Assembly: GCF_000152705.1 (NCBI RefSeq)
Contig: NZ_CH672413.1
Location: forward strand, 3,565,046-3,629,045
DNA: 64,000 bases
DNA from: Janibacter sp. HTCC2649
Lineage (GTDB): Bacteria; Actinomycetota; Actinomycetes; Actinomycetales; Dermatophilaceae
Direction of reading: 5' to 3'
Made by a program: the position numbers and the translations under genes. Below the pieces are notes generated by a model that did not search any database, was not told the DNA's origin, and saw only the letters and a program-made list of their open reading frames with translations. Each line of letters begins with the position of its first letter. Position 1 is the stretch's first letter. Positions 26,818 to 35,067 of the stretch are shown here, one piece after another.

Positions 26818-29268
26818 ATGTCTGGCATTGCCGGCTACTACGGCCTGAGCGCCAACGAAGCGCTCGTCCCTGACGGTGAGGGCGGGTTCGTCGACGGTCC
26901 TGTGGGGCTGGCGCAGCCTGCGCTGACGAGCGCCGACGGTCGCTGGACGATCGCCTTCGACGGTGCGATCCACAACCACGCCGCCCTGCGCACGGAGCTC
27001 GTCGGCCTGGGCCGCACGTTCGCGACCGACGCCGACGCCGAGGTCGTCCTCCACGCGTTCGCGCAGTGGGGCGGGGCGGGTTTCGACCGCCTGGGCGGCC
27101 AGTTCGGCCTCGCCATCTGGGACCGCGACGAGCAGCGGCTCACCCTCGCGCGCGACCACTTCGGTATCAAACCGGTCCACGTATGCCGGGTGCCCGCCGA
27201 TGCCTCCGGCTCCGCCTCCGAGGCCCTGCTGTTCTCGAGCGAGATCCGCCCGATCCTCACCAGCGGCGTGCACGAGAAGGCGCCGAATGAGCGCTCGATC
27301 TACCGCTACCTCGCGTTCGGCGCGCAGGACGACGGCACCGAGACCTTCTTCGACGGCATCGAGCGGCTGCAGGCCGGAGAGATGCTGGAAGTCGATGCGG
27401 ACGGCATACGCCGAAGCATGTTCACGCGCGTGCGCGAAGAGCTCACCGAGCTGGCGCAGGGGCAGAGCCCGTACGACGACGCGACCGCGACCGCCTACAA
27501 GGAGCGCCTCGACGAGGCCGTACGACTGCGGCTGCCGGCCCAGGGGTCCGTGGGTGTGGCAGTCCCCGAGAACTCCGCAGTCCCAGAAAACTCCGCAGGC
27601 ACCGACCTCGCCAGCTCGGCCGTTGCGGTTGTCGTGGGCCAGGTCGGCGCGAACCCCACGCCGATCAGCGTCCGGCCGACGGCTGACGAGTTCAAGGCGG
27701 ACCTTCGTGACTTCGTCCGATGCCAGGAGGAGCCGCTCAGCACCAGCGATGGCTACGTGCAGTTCCGAGTGATGCGTGAGGCCGGCGAGAACGTGGACGT
27801 CGTGTTCGATGGTGTGGGCGCCCCGACTGCGGCCGCCGAGTTCAGCGGGCCGTCGGACAGCCTCCTGCGTCGCGGTCAGTCCCTCGTGACGGCCCGACTC
27901 AGGGGACGCAAGGACGTGCCGGTCACCTCCCTCCTCAACGCGAAGTTCGTGGGGCGCTTCGCCGACGAGACGTTCTCGGTGGAGCAGGGCAGCGTCAAGA
28001 AGCGCCTGCTCGAGGACCTCTTCCGCAACAGCGTGCCGGGCATCCTTCGACGTCAGGACAGGAATGCGCGCCACTTCGGGGTGGAGACGCGCCAGCCGTT
28101 CCTCGACAAGGATCTGCTCGGATTCGTCCTCGGTCTCAGCGAGGACGCGATCGCCAAGGGTGGCTCGAACACTCGCATCCTGCGTGACGCGATGCGAGGT
28201 GCCCTGCCCGAGTCGGTGAGCCAGCGCCGCGGTGACATCGACCCCGCCGTGGCACAGTCCGAGTGGTTCATGCGGCTCAAGAACCACTTCTACTCGATCT
28301 TCCTCAGTGAGCCGTTCGCCAACCGGAGCTACTTCAAGCAGACCGAGGTGCTCCACGCCTTCGAGGGCTGGATCAAGGGCAGCAAGGCTGTCGACACGAT
28401 GACGTTCTGGCGCATCCTCAACCTTGAGATCTGGCTCCAGGAGTACTTCGACGAGGCCCCGCAGGTCGACAAGGCGAAGGTTCAGGCCGCTCCCAAGGAC
28501 GATGTCCAGCCCAATGCCGGCAAGAGCCTCGACATCACGACGGCACGTGGCGAGACCGTGCGCCGCTACCCGCTGCGCACGGAGCTCTTCGACAAGGGCG
28601 ATGACCTTGACGCCAAGGTCCTGCCGCGCATCGACGAGTTCTTCACGGCGCTGCCTGCGGGGGGCCCTGAGCACGACGCCGCGACCCAGGGGCAGTGGTA
28701 CCTGTTCATCTCCGAGAAGATCATCGCCATCACCCAGGGCCGCTCGTACTTCATCTGGGACATCAAGGTCGGCAAGCCCGCCCGGATCCTGTCCAAGTAC
28801 GTGACCCGCACCCCGGCCGGCATCGGCCTGGGGTCACCGTTCACGATGCAGCTCGCCATCGAGGAGGCCGGCCTGCCGCGTGTCCTGTATGCCGCTGCCG
28901 GCGGTGCCGTGGGCAAGGCCATCGGCCGCAAGGGGCTCTTCTACGAGCTCGTCGGCAACCAGATCGCCGCCATCGACGGGCCGACCGAGTACTCCGCCTA
29001 CCCGTCCAACGTCTCCGCCAAGCTCGCGCCCAAGGACCCGGACAAGGTGGCCGCACGGCTCTCCGCAGGGATCCGGGCCCGGGTGCCCGCGGCCTACAAG
29101 AACTCGTTCGCCGGGACGATTGTCATGGACGCCAACGACATCGGTCGCAACGTCCTTGGCAGTGACGTGGCCGACGACACGTCGCGCTTCGAGGAGATGT
29201 TCGCCGACAACCCGTTGGGTCAGGGCAGCGAGCAGACCCCCATGGCCCTCGTCTTCATCCAGGGCTAA
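26818..29268 (+). CDS. Degenerate asparagine-synthetase-like protein fused to an F420-0 ligase-like domain
   Basis: An 816-residue three-part protein of unknown function. (1) Residues 1-215: Ntn amidotransferase fold like AsnB (FDGAIHNHAALR; RLGGQFGLAIWDRDEQRL; RDHFGIKPV), but the N-terminus is MSGIAGYYG, so the nucleophilic Cys at position 2 is Ser. (2) About 216-545: AsnB synthetase fold (RHFGVETRQPFLDKDLLGF), but the ATP loop SGGxDS is replaced by VPENSAVPENSAGTDLAS (249-266). (3) About 575-816: domain like CofE/F420-0 gamma-glutamyl ligase (LFISEKIIAITQGRSY; GIGLGSPFTMQLAIEEAGLP; LAPKDPDKVAARLS). Both AsnB active sites look dead, so the AsnB part may be a scaffold and the C-terminal domain the enzyme, perhaps adding an amino acid through an amide bond. 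ATG follows GAGGA. No F420 genes are nearby. Its 3' end overlaps the convergent flippase-like gene by four bases. Confidence 0.82.
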   Translation: MSGIAGYYGLSANEALVPDGEGGFVDGPVGLAQPALTSADGRWTIAFDGAIHNHAALRTELVGLGRTFATDADAEVVLHAFAQWGGAGFDRLGGQFGLAIWDRDEQRLTLARDHFGIKPVHVCRVPADASGSASEALLFSSEIRPILTSGVHEKAPNERSIYRYLAFGAQDDGTETFFDGIERLQAGEMLEVDADGIRRSMFTRVREELTELAQGQSPYDDATATAYKERLDEAVRLRLPAQGSVGVAVPENSAVPENSAGTDLASSAVAVVVGQVGANPTPISVRPTADEFKADLRDFVRCQEEPLSTSDGYVQFRVMREAGENVDVVFDGVGAPTAAAEFSGPSDSLLRRGQSLVTARLRGRKDVPVTSLLNAKFVGRFADETFSVEQGSVKKRLLEDLFRNSVPGILRRQDRNARHFGVETRQPFLDKDLLGFVLGLSEDAIAKGGSNTRILRDAMRGALPESVSQRRGDIDPAVAQSEWFMRLKNHFYSIFLSEPFANRSYFKQTEVLHAFEGWIKGSKAVDTMTFWRILNLEIWLQEYFDEAPQVDKAKVQAAPKDDVQPNAGKSLDITTARGETVRRYPLRTELFDKGDDLDAKVLPRIDEFFTALPAGGPEHDAATQGQWYLFISEKIIAITQGRSYFIWDIKVGKPARILSKYVTRTPAGIGLGSPFTMQLAIEEAGLPRVLYAAAGGAVGKAIGRKGLFYELVGNQIAAIDGPTEYSAYPSNVSAKLAPKDPDKVAARLSAGIRARVPAAYKNSFAGTIVMDANDIGRNVLGSDVADDTSRFEEMFADNPLGQGSEQTPMALVFIQG
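27559..27594 (+). repeat. Tandem 18-base duplication inside the degenerate ATP loop
   Basis: Two adjacent 18-base units (27559-27576 and 27577-27594) match at 16 of 18 positions and encode the peptide repeat AVPENS twice. They sit exactly where an intact asparagine synthetase would carry its SGGxDS loop, so the loop was expanded after or during loss of function. Confidence 0.8.
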
Positions 29269-30329
29269 CGTGCGGTGACGGCGGCTTCGTCGTCGATGGG
29301 GTCCGCGTCGTCCTCGCCAGTGGCGCCCTTGACGCGGGGGCTCATCGACCAGACGAGCCAGCCGAGCGCGCCGAGCGGCACCTCCATGAGGTGCGTGAAG
29401 ATCGAGAAGAGCACCACTCCGGCACCGGCCGACGCGGTGTCGGCGCCCCACCCGACCAGGGCCACGGCCGTCGCTGACTCGGTGACCCCCATCCCGCCCG
29501 GTGTGATGCCGACCGAAGTGAGGAGGCGCCCGATCGCGAACGCTGCGAAGAGGATCCCCAGCGGCAGGTAGACGTCCACCGAGTGCATGATCAGCACGAA
29601 GAGCAGGTAGTAGAACCCGAAGAAGCCGACCATGCCCGCGGTCATCTGCAACCAGCCGGTGCGGACGACCTCGTTGATCCGCAGACGCATGTCGTGGACG
29701 AGGGCGTCGATGCTCATCGTCCGTTTGCGCCGACGGAAGAGCGGTGCGAGGAGCTTGTCGAGGCCCCGCCCGATGGTCTGGGCGGCCCTCTCGCTGGCGA
29801 GGATGGCCACGAACGCCACGAAGATCCCGAGCCCGGTGAGCGTGGCGACGATCGCCGCGCTCGTGAGTGCCTTGGGGAGTCCGTCGTTGCCGACCCACAG
29901 CATGATGATCGCGATGATGGGCAGGGCAATGCGGGCAAGGGTGTTCCACACGCCCGTGACGATGGCCGAGGTCGAGACGTCACGGTTCTTGAAGCCCCAG
30001 GACCGCAGGATCGTGTAGGTCGCCGCCAGTCCGACCGCGCCGCCTCCGGGCAAGAGGTTGCTCACCGACGAGCCGCAGATGTTGACGATGAAGGCGCGCC
30101 AATGGCTCAGCCCCGGCAGGGACCCGGTGAAGGTGAACGTGTAGCAGCCCAGGCCCACGAGTACGAGCCCGAGGAAGCCGACCGACTGCCACGCGGACAC
30201 CATCTGGACCTGTTCCCAGACCTTGCCCCAGGTCGTGTGGGCAAACCGCGGGAAGCCCCAGCCGAGGAGGGCCACGGCGAGCCCCAGCCCGAGGACGACT
30301 CTGATGACCTGCTTGGTGCGCGTGCTCAC
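29265..30329 (-). CDS. Lysylphosphatidylglycerol synthase-type TM protein (UPF0104, flippase-like)
   Basis: A 354-residue polytopic membrane protein with about eight helices. Family marks: VNICGSSVSNLLPGGGAVGL, AFAIGRLLTSVGITPGGMGVTE and a C-terminal ALVGWG...GVVLFSIFTHL. The family shares the MprF N-terminal flippase domain and is thought to move or make modified lipids, but there is no synthase domain here. The charged C-terminal tail is cytoplasmic (GATGEDDADPIDDEAAV). The ATG overlaps the stop of the LmbE gene by four bases, so both are one operon read leftward. A role in moving a lipid-linked sugar made with the neighbouring glycosyltransferase and deacetylase is inference. Confidence 0.85.
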   Translation of the reverse strand: MSTRTKQVIRVVLGLGLAVALLGWGFPRFAHTTWGKVWEQVQMVSAWQSVGFLGLVLVGLGCYTFTFTGSLPGLSHWRAFIVNICGSSVSNLLPGGGAVGLAATYTILRSWGFKNRDVSTSAIVTGVWNTLARIALPIIAIIMLWVGNDGLPKALTSAAIVATLTGLGIFVAFVAILASERAAQTIGRGLDKLLAPLFRRRKRTMSIDALVHDMRLRINEVVRTGWLQMTAGMVGFFGFYYLLFVLIMHSVDVYLPLGILFAAFAIGRLLTSVGITPGGMGVTESATAVALVGWGADTASAGAGVVLFSIFTHLMEVPLGALGWLVWSMSPRVKGATGEDDADPIDDEAAVTAR

Positions 30330-31189
30330 GGCAGCCCCTCAAAAATATCGCGGTGTATGCCGGCTCGGCCCTCTGAAGTCTTCGCGTCCGGGTCGCGGAA
30401 CCATTCGCGCCCGAAGACCAGGTCGTAGACGGGACGGGGGATGCGCAAGAAGGCGGCGAGGGTGCGATCCCCGCCGTCGCTCGACGCCTGGGAGGCATGG
30501 GCGCGCATGGAGGCCCGCTTGGCTCCGATCTGACGACGGACGTTGATCCGGTGGGTGATGTCGGCGCGGGCGGTGTAGCTGCGCTCGAAGACCGTGGGGT
30601 CGAACTCGTCGGGGTAGTGGTAGACCTTGCCGACGAGGCGCACGGCGCGAGCGATGGTGTCCCGAGGGACCGTCGCCTCGAGGACGCGCGGAGTCTGGCT
30701 GTTCGACGAGGCGCGGGCGATCTCGGCGGCGCGAGCTCCGACCTCGTGGACGCGCACGTGGTCTCGGTGCCCGTAGCCGCCGGCCGCGTCATAGGTGAGG
30801 AGGACGTCGGCGCGCTCGGTGCGCAGGATGGCGGCAAGACGCTCAGCGGCCTCCTCGAGGGGCGCGCGGCAGAAGCGCACCTGCCCGGGCGGGTCTGCCG
30901 GGATGGGGCCGTCGTGCCCGGAGTCGGCGTAGCCCAGCCATTCGACTCGGGCCACACCGAGGGCATCGGCCGAGGCGCGTGCTTCCTCGAGCCGGACGTC
31001 GGCGAGCGCCGTGCCGTGGGTGAAGTCCGTCCCGCCCTTGAACTCGCTCGCGGCCAGGCCGAGGGCGCCGTCGGTGGCGATGACGAGCACGACTCGGTGA
31101 CCTTCGGCAGCGGCCTTGGCCATCGTGCCGGAGGTGAGGAGTGCCTCGTCATCGGGGTGAGCGTGGAAGGCCACGAGCGTGCGGGTCAT
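30326..31189 (-). CDS. LmbE/PIG-L family zinc deacetylase
   Basis: A 287-residue zinc-dependent deacetylase of the GlcNAc-PI de-N-acetylase superfamily. Zinc motif HAHPDDEALLTSG near the N-terminus and second-site GGYGHRDHVRVHEVG. Relatives include MshB and Mca (mycothiol), and enzymes that deacetylate N-acetyl sugars in glycolipids or natural products. The C-terminal part (YHYPDEFDPTVFERSYTARADI) is not the typical Mca form, so mycothiol function is not assured. ATG 31189 is chosen because it precedes the conserved TRTLVAFHAHPDD; an ATG nine bases upstream is possible. It is coupled to the flippase-like gene and divergent from the glycosyltransferase gene, with a gap under 40 bases. Confidence 0.87.
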   Translation of the reverse strand: MTRTLVAFHAHPDDEALLTSGTMAKAAAEGHRVVLVIATDGALGLAASEFKGGTDFTHGTALADVRLEEARASADALGVARVEWLGYADSGHDGPIPADPPGQVRFCRAPLEEAAERLAAILRTERADVLLTYDAAGGYGHRDHVRVHEVGARAAEIARASSNSQTPRVLEATVPRDTIARAVRLVGKVYHYPDEFDPTVFERSYTARADITHRINVRRQIGAKRASMRAHASQASSDGGDRTLAAFLRIPRPVYDLVFGREWFRDPDAKTSEGRAGIHRDIFEGLP

Positions 31190-31206
31190 CGTGCCCATCC
31201 TGACGC

Positions 31207-32367
31207 ATGGCAAGGTTGACGCTCGTGAAGGTCGCCCTGTTGTCGGACTGCTATCTGCCTCGCCTCGGCGGTATCGAGGTCCAGGTGCACGATCTCGCGC
31301 ACCGGCTCAGCGCGGCCGGGCACGAGGTCGAGGTCGTCACGGCCACGCCGGGCGACACGCGCGACACCACCCACGACGTGGAGATCGACGAGCGAGACGG
31401 CACCTCGGTGCTCGTGCACCGACTCCCTCTGCGGATCCCCGGTGCACCGCCGATCAACCCGTTCGTCAAGGACGAGGTCCGCGAACTCCTCACGTCCGGC
31501 GGCTTCGACGTCGCCCACGGGCACATGGGCGTCGTCAGCCCGTTCGCCACCGACATGATCGGCGTGGCCGTCGATGCGGGCCTGCCGACGGCCGCGACCT
31601 GGCACTGCGTCATCGACCGGAGCGGTCCGATCTTTCGCGCCCTCGGTCATGCCCGTCGGTGGGGCGAAGCCGGAGCTGCCCTGTCCGGTGTGTCGTCGAT
31701 GGCGGCCGAGCGCGTGTCCGGCATTGCGGGAGGCGCCGACGTGCAGGTCCTCGGCAACGGCATCGACGTCGACCGCTGGCGTCCCACCCCCGATGACGCG
31801 GCCCGTCCCACGGACGGTGTCGTCCGCGTCGTCAGCGCCATGCGTTTCGTCCGGCGCAAGCGCCCGGGTGCCCTCATCGACGTCCTCCGCTCCGCGCGCG
31901 AACAGCTCGATCGCACCACCCCCCATGTCCGGCTCGAGGCGCACCTCGTCGGAGACGGTCCTCAGCGGCGACTCATCGCGGCGCAGCTCCAGCGCCATGG
32001 CATCGACTGGATCCACCTGCCCGGGCGCGTGACCCGCGAACAGCTGCGCGACCTGCACTGGCGCAGCGACATCTATCTCACGACGGCCCGCCTCGAAGCC
32101 TTCGGCATCGCGCCCCTCGAGGCCCGCACCGCCGGCCTGGCCGTCGCAGCCCTTCGCGGCACCGGAGTGGAGGACTTCGTCACGGACGGGCGCAACGGCA
32201 TACTCCGCGGTTCCGATGACGACCTCGCCACGGGACTCGCGCAGCTCGCGAGCGACCCCACCGGGCTCGCGCAGCTGCGAGCGCACAACCTCGCCACGCC
32301 ACCCGCGCAGTCCTGGGACAGCATCATCGGAGCGACGCTTGCTGAGTACGAACGGGCCGCGCGATGA
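31207..32367 (+). CDS. GT4-type glycosyltransferase
   Basis: A GT-B fold glycosyltransferase of 386 residues. N-terminal acceptor domain begins VKVALLSDCYLPRLGGIEVQVHDLAHRL, the standard GT4 opening; the C-terminal donor domain has VQVLGNGIDVDRWRP, VVSAMRFVRRKRPGALI, HLVGDGPQRR and the catalytic region LTTARLEAFGIAPLEARTAG (E-x7-E type). The donor sugar is unknown. Start uncertain: ATG 31207 gives a few extra residues, GTG 31225 matches the usual GT4 N-terminus better; neither has a strong ribosome site. The stop overlaps the Nudix gene by four bases. Confidence 0.88.
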   Translation: MARLTLVKVALLSDCYLPRLGGIEVQVHDLAHRLSAAGHEVEVVTATPGDTRDTTHDVEIDERDGTSVLVHRLPLRIPGAPPINPFVKDEVRELLTSGGFDVAHGHMGVVSPFATDMIGVAVDAGLPTAATWHCVIDRSGPIFRALGHARRWGEAGAALSGVSSMAAERVSGIAGGADVQVLGNGIDVDRWRPTPDDAARPTDGVVRVVSAMRFVRRKRPGALIDVLRSAREQLDRTTPHVRLEAHLVGDGPQRRLIAAQLQRHGIDWIHLPGRVTREQLRDLHWRSDIYLTTARLEAFGIAPLEARTAGLAVAALRGTGVEDFVTDGRNGILRGSDDDLATGLAQLASDPTGLAQLRAHNLATPPAQSWDSIIGATLAEYERAAR

Positions 32368-33044
32368 TCGACATCGTTGCGCTGCAGGGGAATCGAGAGG
32401 TGGAGCGCTTCCCTCTGGAGCATGGGTGCGACCCTTCGACCGAGCTCGCCCGACGCGGCTGGACTGGTCGGGCAGTGTCCGCGGAGCGGGGCTCATCCGA
32501 CGACCTGACGATCACGTATGCCGTGGAGCCGTGCGCACCGACACTCACCCAAGGCGACTCCGGGGTGGCGCACGACGACGGTCTCGCGGACAGTGACCTG
32601 GCGAATGTGGTTCCGTACCAACGCATTGCGGCGTATGCCGTCGTGCGCAGCTCCCGGGGAATCCTCATGACCGAGCTGTCGGACAGGACCAACGCGGCCG
32701 GCCTGTGGAACCTGCCCGGCGGCGGTCTCGACCTCGGCGAGGACCCCACGGACGCTGTCGTTCGTGAGGTCCACGAGGAAACCGGACAACACGTCGTGGG
32801 CGTCGCGCTGCTCACGGTCATGACCCGGCACTGGGTGGGACGGGCGCCGAACGGGCGGGTGGAGGACTTCCATGCGGTCCGCCTGTTCCACACCGCTCAC
32901 TGCCCCGAGCCGACGGTCCCGGTGGTGCTCGACGTGGGCGGCTCGACCTCGGACGCCCGCTGGATGCCCGAGACCGAGCTCACGAGCCTGCCGCTCGCGA
33001 GCTCGGTCCCAGAAGCGCTCGCCGTTGCCGGCGTGCCCTTGTGA
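32364..33044 (+). CDS. Nudix hydrolase with an extra N-terminal domain
   Basis: A 226-residue Nudix pyrophosphohydrolase. The Nudix box GLDLGEDPTDAVVREVHEETG is complete (about residues 118-138). The first ~85 residues form an unassigned polar domain (EVERFPLEHGCDPSTELAR) not part of the Nudix fold. Nudix enzymes cleave nucleoside diphosphates linked to other moieties, including NDP-sugars; substrate unknown. The ATGA overlap with the glycosyltransferase indicates one operon, which fits a role in sugar-nucleotide metabolism. It ends eight bases from a convergent gene with no hairpin between. Confidence 0.87.
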   Translation: MIDIVALQGNREVERFPLEHGCDPSTELARRGWTGRAVSAERGSSDDLTITYAVEPCAPTLTQGDSGVAHDDGLADSDLANVVPYQRIAAYAVVRSSRGILMTELSDRTNAAGLWNLPGGGLDLGEDPTDAVVREVHEETGQHVVGVALLTVMTRHWVGRAPNGRVEDFHAVRLFHTAHCPEPTVPVVLDVGGSTSDARWMPETELTSLPLASSVPEALAVAGVPL

Positions 33045-33051
33045 CCAGGAG

Positions 33052-33510
33052 TCAGCCCCTGAACCGCTGACCACGCAGACCCGCCAGCCCGAGGACGACG
33101 AGCAGGACGCCGGCGCCGACGACGGCGACGGGCCCGACGACACCCCAGGGGATGTCGAGATCGGTGGACTTGCTGATGAGCACCGCGATCGCGGTGAGCA
33201 GGCCGAGGAGTCCGAAGACCGACGTCGTCGGAGCCGGGCTGGACTTGTACTCCGGCACGGCGGTCTGGAGGGTCTGGGTCCCGTACGACGCTGTGTACGG
33301 GGACGCGTGGGCCGGCGCGGGGGTCGAGGTGTCCGCGGTCGACGTCTGAGCATTCGACGTCTGAGCATTCGACGTCTGGGCACTCGACGTCTGGGCAGTC
33401 GACCTCTCTGGCTGCGACTCGTCGAGGAGGGTTTCGAGAGTGGTGGTCTCGTCACTGCCCTGGGGGATGGTCCGAGTCTCGTCGGGCTTGGTGTCGTCGT
33501 GCTGGCTCAT
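33052..33510 (-). CDS. Hypothetical membrane protein with an AQTS pentapeptide repeat
   Basis: A 152-residue protein of unknown function. The polar, Thr/Ser-rich N-terminal half (residues 1-85) contains five near-identical pentapeptides of type AQTS(S/N/T) at about 35-58, followed by two TM helices (VFGLLGLLTAIAVLI; VVGPVAVVGAGVLLVVLGLAGL) and a basic C-terminus. ATG 33510 follows GGAGGG, which lies within the last bases of the upstream PspC-domain gene, so the two are an operon. The two-helix tail resembles small accessory proteins often found beside PspC genes, but no family name can be given. Confidence 0.75.
   Translation of the reverse strand: MSQHDDTKPDETRTIPQGSDETTTLETLLDESQPERSTAQTSSAQTSNAQTSNAQTSTADTSTPAPAHASPYTASYGTQTLQTAVPEYKSSPAPTTSVFGLLGLLTAIAVLISKSTDLDIPWGVVGPVAVVGAGVLLVVLGLAGLRGQRFRG
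33335..33409. repeat. Five 15-base tandem repeats (minisatellite) in the coding region
   Basis: Five consecutive 15-base units of the form GCATTCGACGTCTGA, varying at a few positions, begin at 33335, 33350, 33365, 33380 and 33395. Units are in frame and encode the AQTSx repeats, so copy-number change would lengthen or shorten the linker without frameshift. Confidence 0.85.
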
Positions 33511-33513
33511 GGG

Positions 33514-34941
33514 TCAGCCCTCCTGGATGGTGATCTGGCCGGCGGTGATGTCGGCGCGAATGATGATGGTGGGGGAGCTCGTACCGACGTTGACGGTCAG
33601 CGTCTCGCTGGGTCCGTCGTCGTTGCCCTGGTCCCGGGTGGAGACCCCAGCTGGGAGGTCGCCCCGGACCACGACGTCACCGAAGGACGAACGGGCCCGG
33701 ATCTGGGCGTTGGCCCCGGCCGGCACGATGATCGTCATCTCACCGACGCCCTGCTTGATCTCGATCTGCTGCGGGATCGTGGCAGCTGCTCCGGGCGCCG
33801 AAGCGCTGGGTGACGGAGCGACACTGGGTGACGGACTGGCGTTGGGCGATGGTGTCGGCACGGGGGTCGCCACGGGCGGAAGCCCAGTGGGGTTGGCGAG
33901 CTGGTTGACGAGGGGGCGGAGGTCGACCGTGGTCTCACCGGCGCCGAGCTCGAAGCGGGTCGTCGTCGTCGAGAGCGACGGGATCCAGGTGCGGGTGCCC
34001 TGGCCGTTGCCCCAGGTGTCCTCGCCGACTGCGGCGACGGCCGTGCCGAGGCCGAGGATCATGACGAGCACGACCGACATGAGGCTGCGTCGGCCCAGAA
34101 GCCCGATGACCATGGTCGTCAGGGAGGCGGCGCCGAGGGCGATGACGCCCCCGAAGAGCTCGCGAGAGCCCGAGAAGTCCATCGGTCCGTCGAGCATGAG
34201 CCCGGCGCCGTAACCGACGATCGCTGCACCCAGCACGAGAGCGAATCCGGCGAAGCCTGCTCCGCGACGGCGTGGCCGCGGCGGGGGAGGGGGAGCGAGC
34301 GGCAGGTGGGCGCGCGGCGGCACGGGGGGAGCGGGGGGCGGCTGCCACGCATCGGAACCGGACCCAGAGGAGCTCGCGCCCGTGGGGTGAGTGGGCGCCG
34401 TCGGTGCGTAGGACGTGGGAGCCGAGCCAGCGGCATACACGTCCGTTCCGACGGGACCACCCTGCGAGGTGGACGTCCACGGGGAGGCCGCGACGCCGTC
34501 CTTGCGCTGCTGGTGACGCCAGACGAACCAGCCGATCACGGCGAGAGGGACGATGCCCCACCCGAGGAGGAAGCCGTTGTCCCCGAAGACCATTGCCGCG
34601 ATGACGAGGACCGCGACAACTGACAGCGCGATCGCGCCGCCGGCGTCCGTGGTGCCGTCGCGGTTGATCGCGTCGCGGGCCATGATCCGACCGGTCTCGT
34701 CGGGCAGGAACAGCCAGGCGAGGAGATAGACGACGACGCCGAAGCCGCCGAGCAGGGTGAGGCCGATCATCGCGGCCCGAATGAGGACCGGGTCGACGTC
34801 GACCCGGCGGGCGATGCCGGAGCACACACCACCGAACCACTGGCGGGAGCGATCGCGGCGGATGCCGATCGAGAGGATGTCGTCCCAGAACTTGGTTCCC
34901 TGGGACTGGGCGGTCTCCGCCGCGTTGGGTGTCTGCGTCAT
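33514..34941 (-). CDS. PspC-domain membrane protein with C-terminal adhesin-like (DUF2154/LiaF-type) domain
   Basis: A 475-residue membrane protein. PspC domain near residues 30-95 (RSRQWFGGVCSGIARRVDVDPVLIRAAMIGLTLL, split here only in description), then several TM helices, a Pro-rich linker (about 205-240), more helices, a Pro/Ser-rich stretch (PSPNASPSPSVAPSPSAS) and an extracytoplasmic beta-rich tail (IEIKQGVGEMTIIVPAGANAQI ... SFGDVVVRGD) of the LiaF/toast-rack kind. Such proteins sense envelope stress together with PspC-linked kinases. Start ATG 34941 by domain position; longer readings upstream overlap the divergent kinase gene. A weak CAATGT box lies at -13 to -8. It is divergent from, and probably functionally tied to, the kinase. 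Confidence 0.85.
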   Translation of the reverse strand: MTQTPNAAETAQSQGTKFWDDILSIGIRRDRSRQWFGGVCSGIARRVDVDPVLIRAAMIGLTLLGGFGVVVYLLAWLFLPDETGRIMARDAINRDGTTDAGGAIALSVVAVLVIAAMVFGDNGFLLGWGIVPLAVIGWFVWRHQQRKDGVAASPWTSTSQGGPVGTDVYAAGSAPTSYAPTAPTHPTGASSSGSGSDAWQPPPAPPVPPRAHLPLAPPPPPRPRRRGAGFAGFALVLGAAIVGYGAGLMLDGPMDFSGSRELFGGVIALGAASLTTMVIGLLGRRSLMSVVLVMILGLGTAVAAVGEDTWGNGQGTRTWIPSLSTTTTRFELGAGETTVDLRPLVNQLANPTGLPPVATPVPTPSPNASPSPSVAPSPSASAPGAAATIPQQIEIKQGVGEMTIIVPAGANAQIRARSSFGDVVVRGDLPAGVSTRDQGNDDGPSETLTVNVGTSSPTIIIRADITAGQITIQEG

Positions 34942-35055
34942 GTCATCAACATTGACCGACGCGAGCCTTCGCTGCCATGAGGGTCGACCCTGACGACCCC
35001 CTGAGGTGACCCCTGTGAGACCCCTGCACCCGCCGACTTCCTGGCATTCGTGCGA

Positions 35056-35061
35056 CAGGAT
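35056..35061 (+). promoter_or_regulatory. Probable leaderless -10 box of the PspC kinase gene
   Basis: CAGGAT at -12 to -7 relative to GTG 35068. It departs from TANNNT at the first base but has the exact spacing used by neighbouring genes. The divergent PspC gene has a similar C-first box (CAATGT at 34954-34949), so both may be weak or activator-dependent. Confidence 0.4.
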
Positions 35062-35067
35062 GGGGGC

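Noticed and set aside
26716-28674. 652-codon open frame on the minus strand opposite the fusion gene
   Set aside because: It mirrors the third-base GC bias of the plus-strand gene, has an Arg/His/Val-rich composition without motifs, and the plus frame is recognisable protein.
33335-33409. Short regular repeats considered as a CRISPR array
   Set aside because: Units are 15 bases, directly abutting with no spacers, and in frame within a gene.
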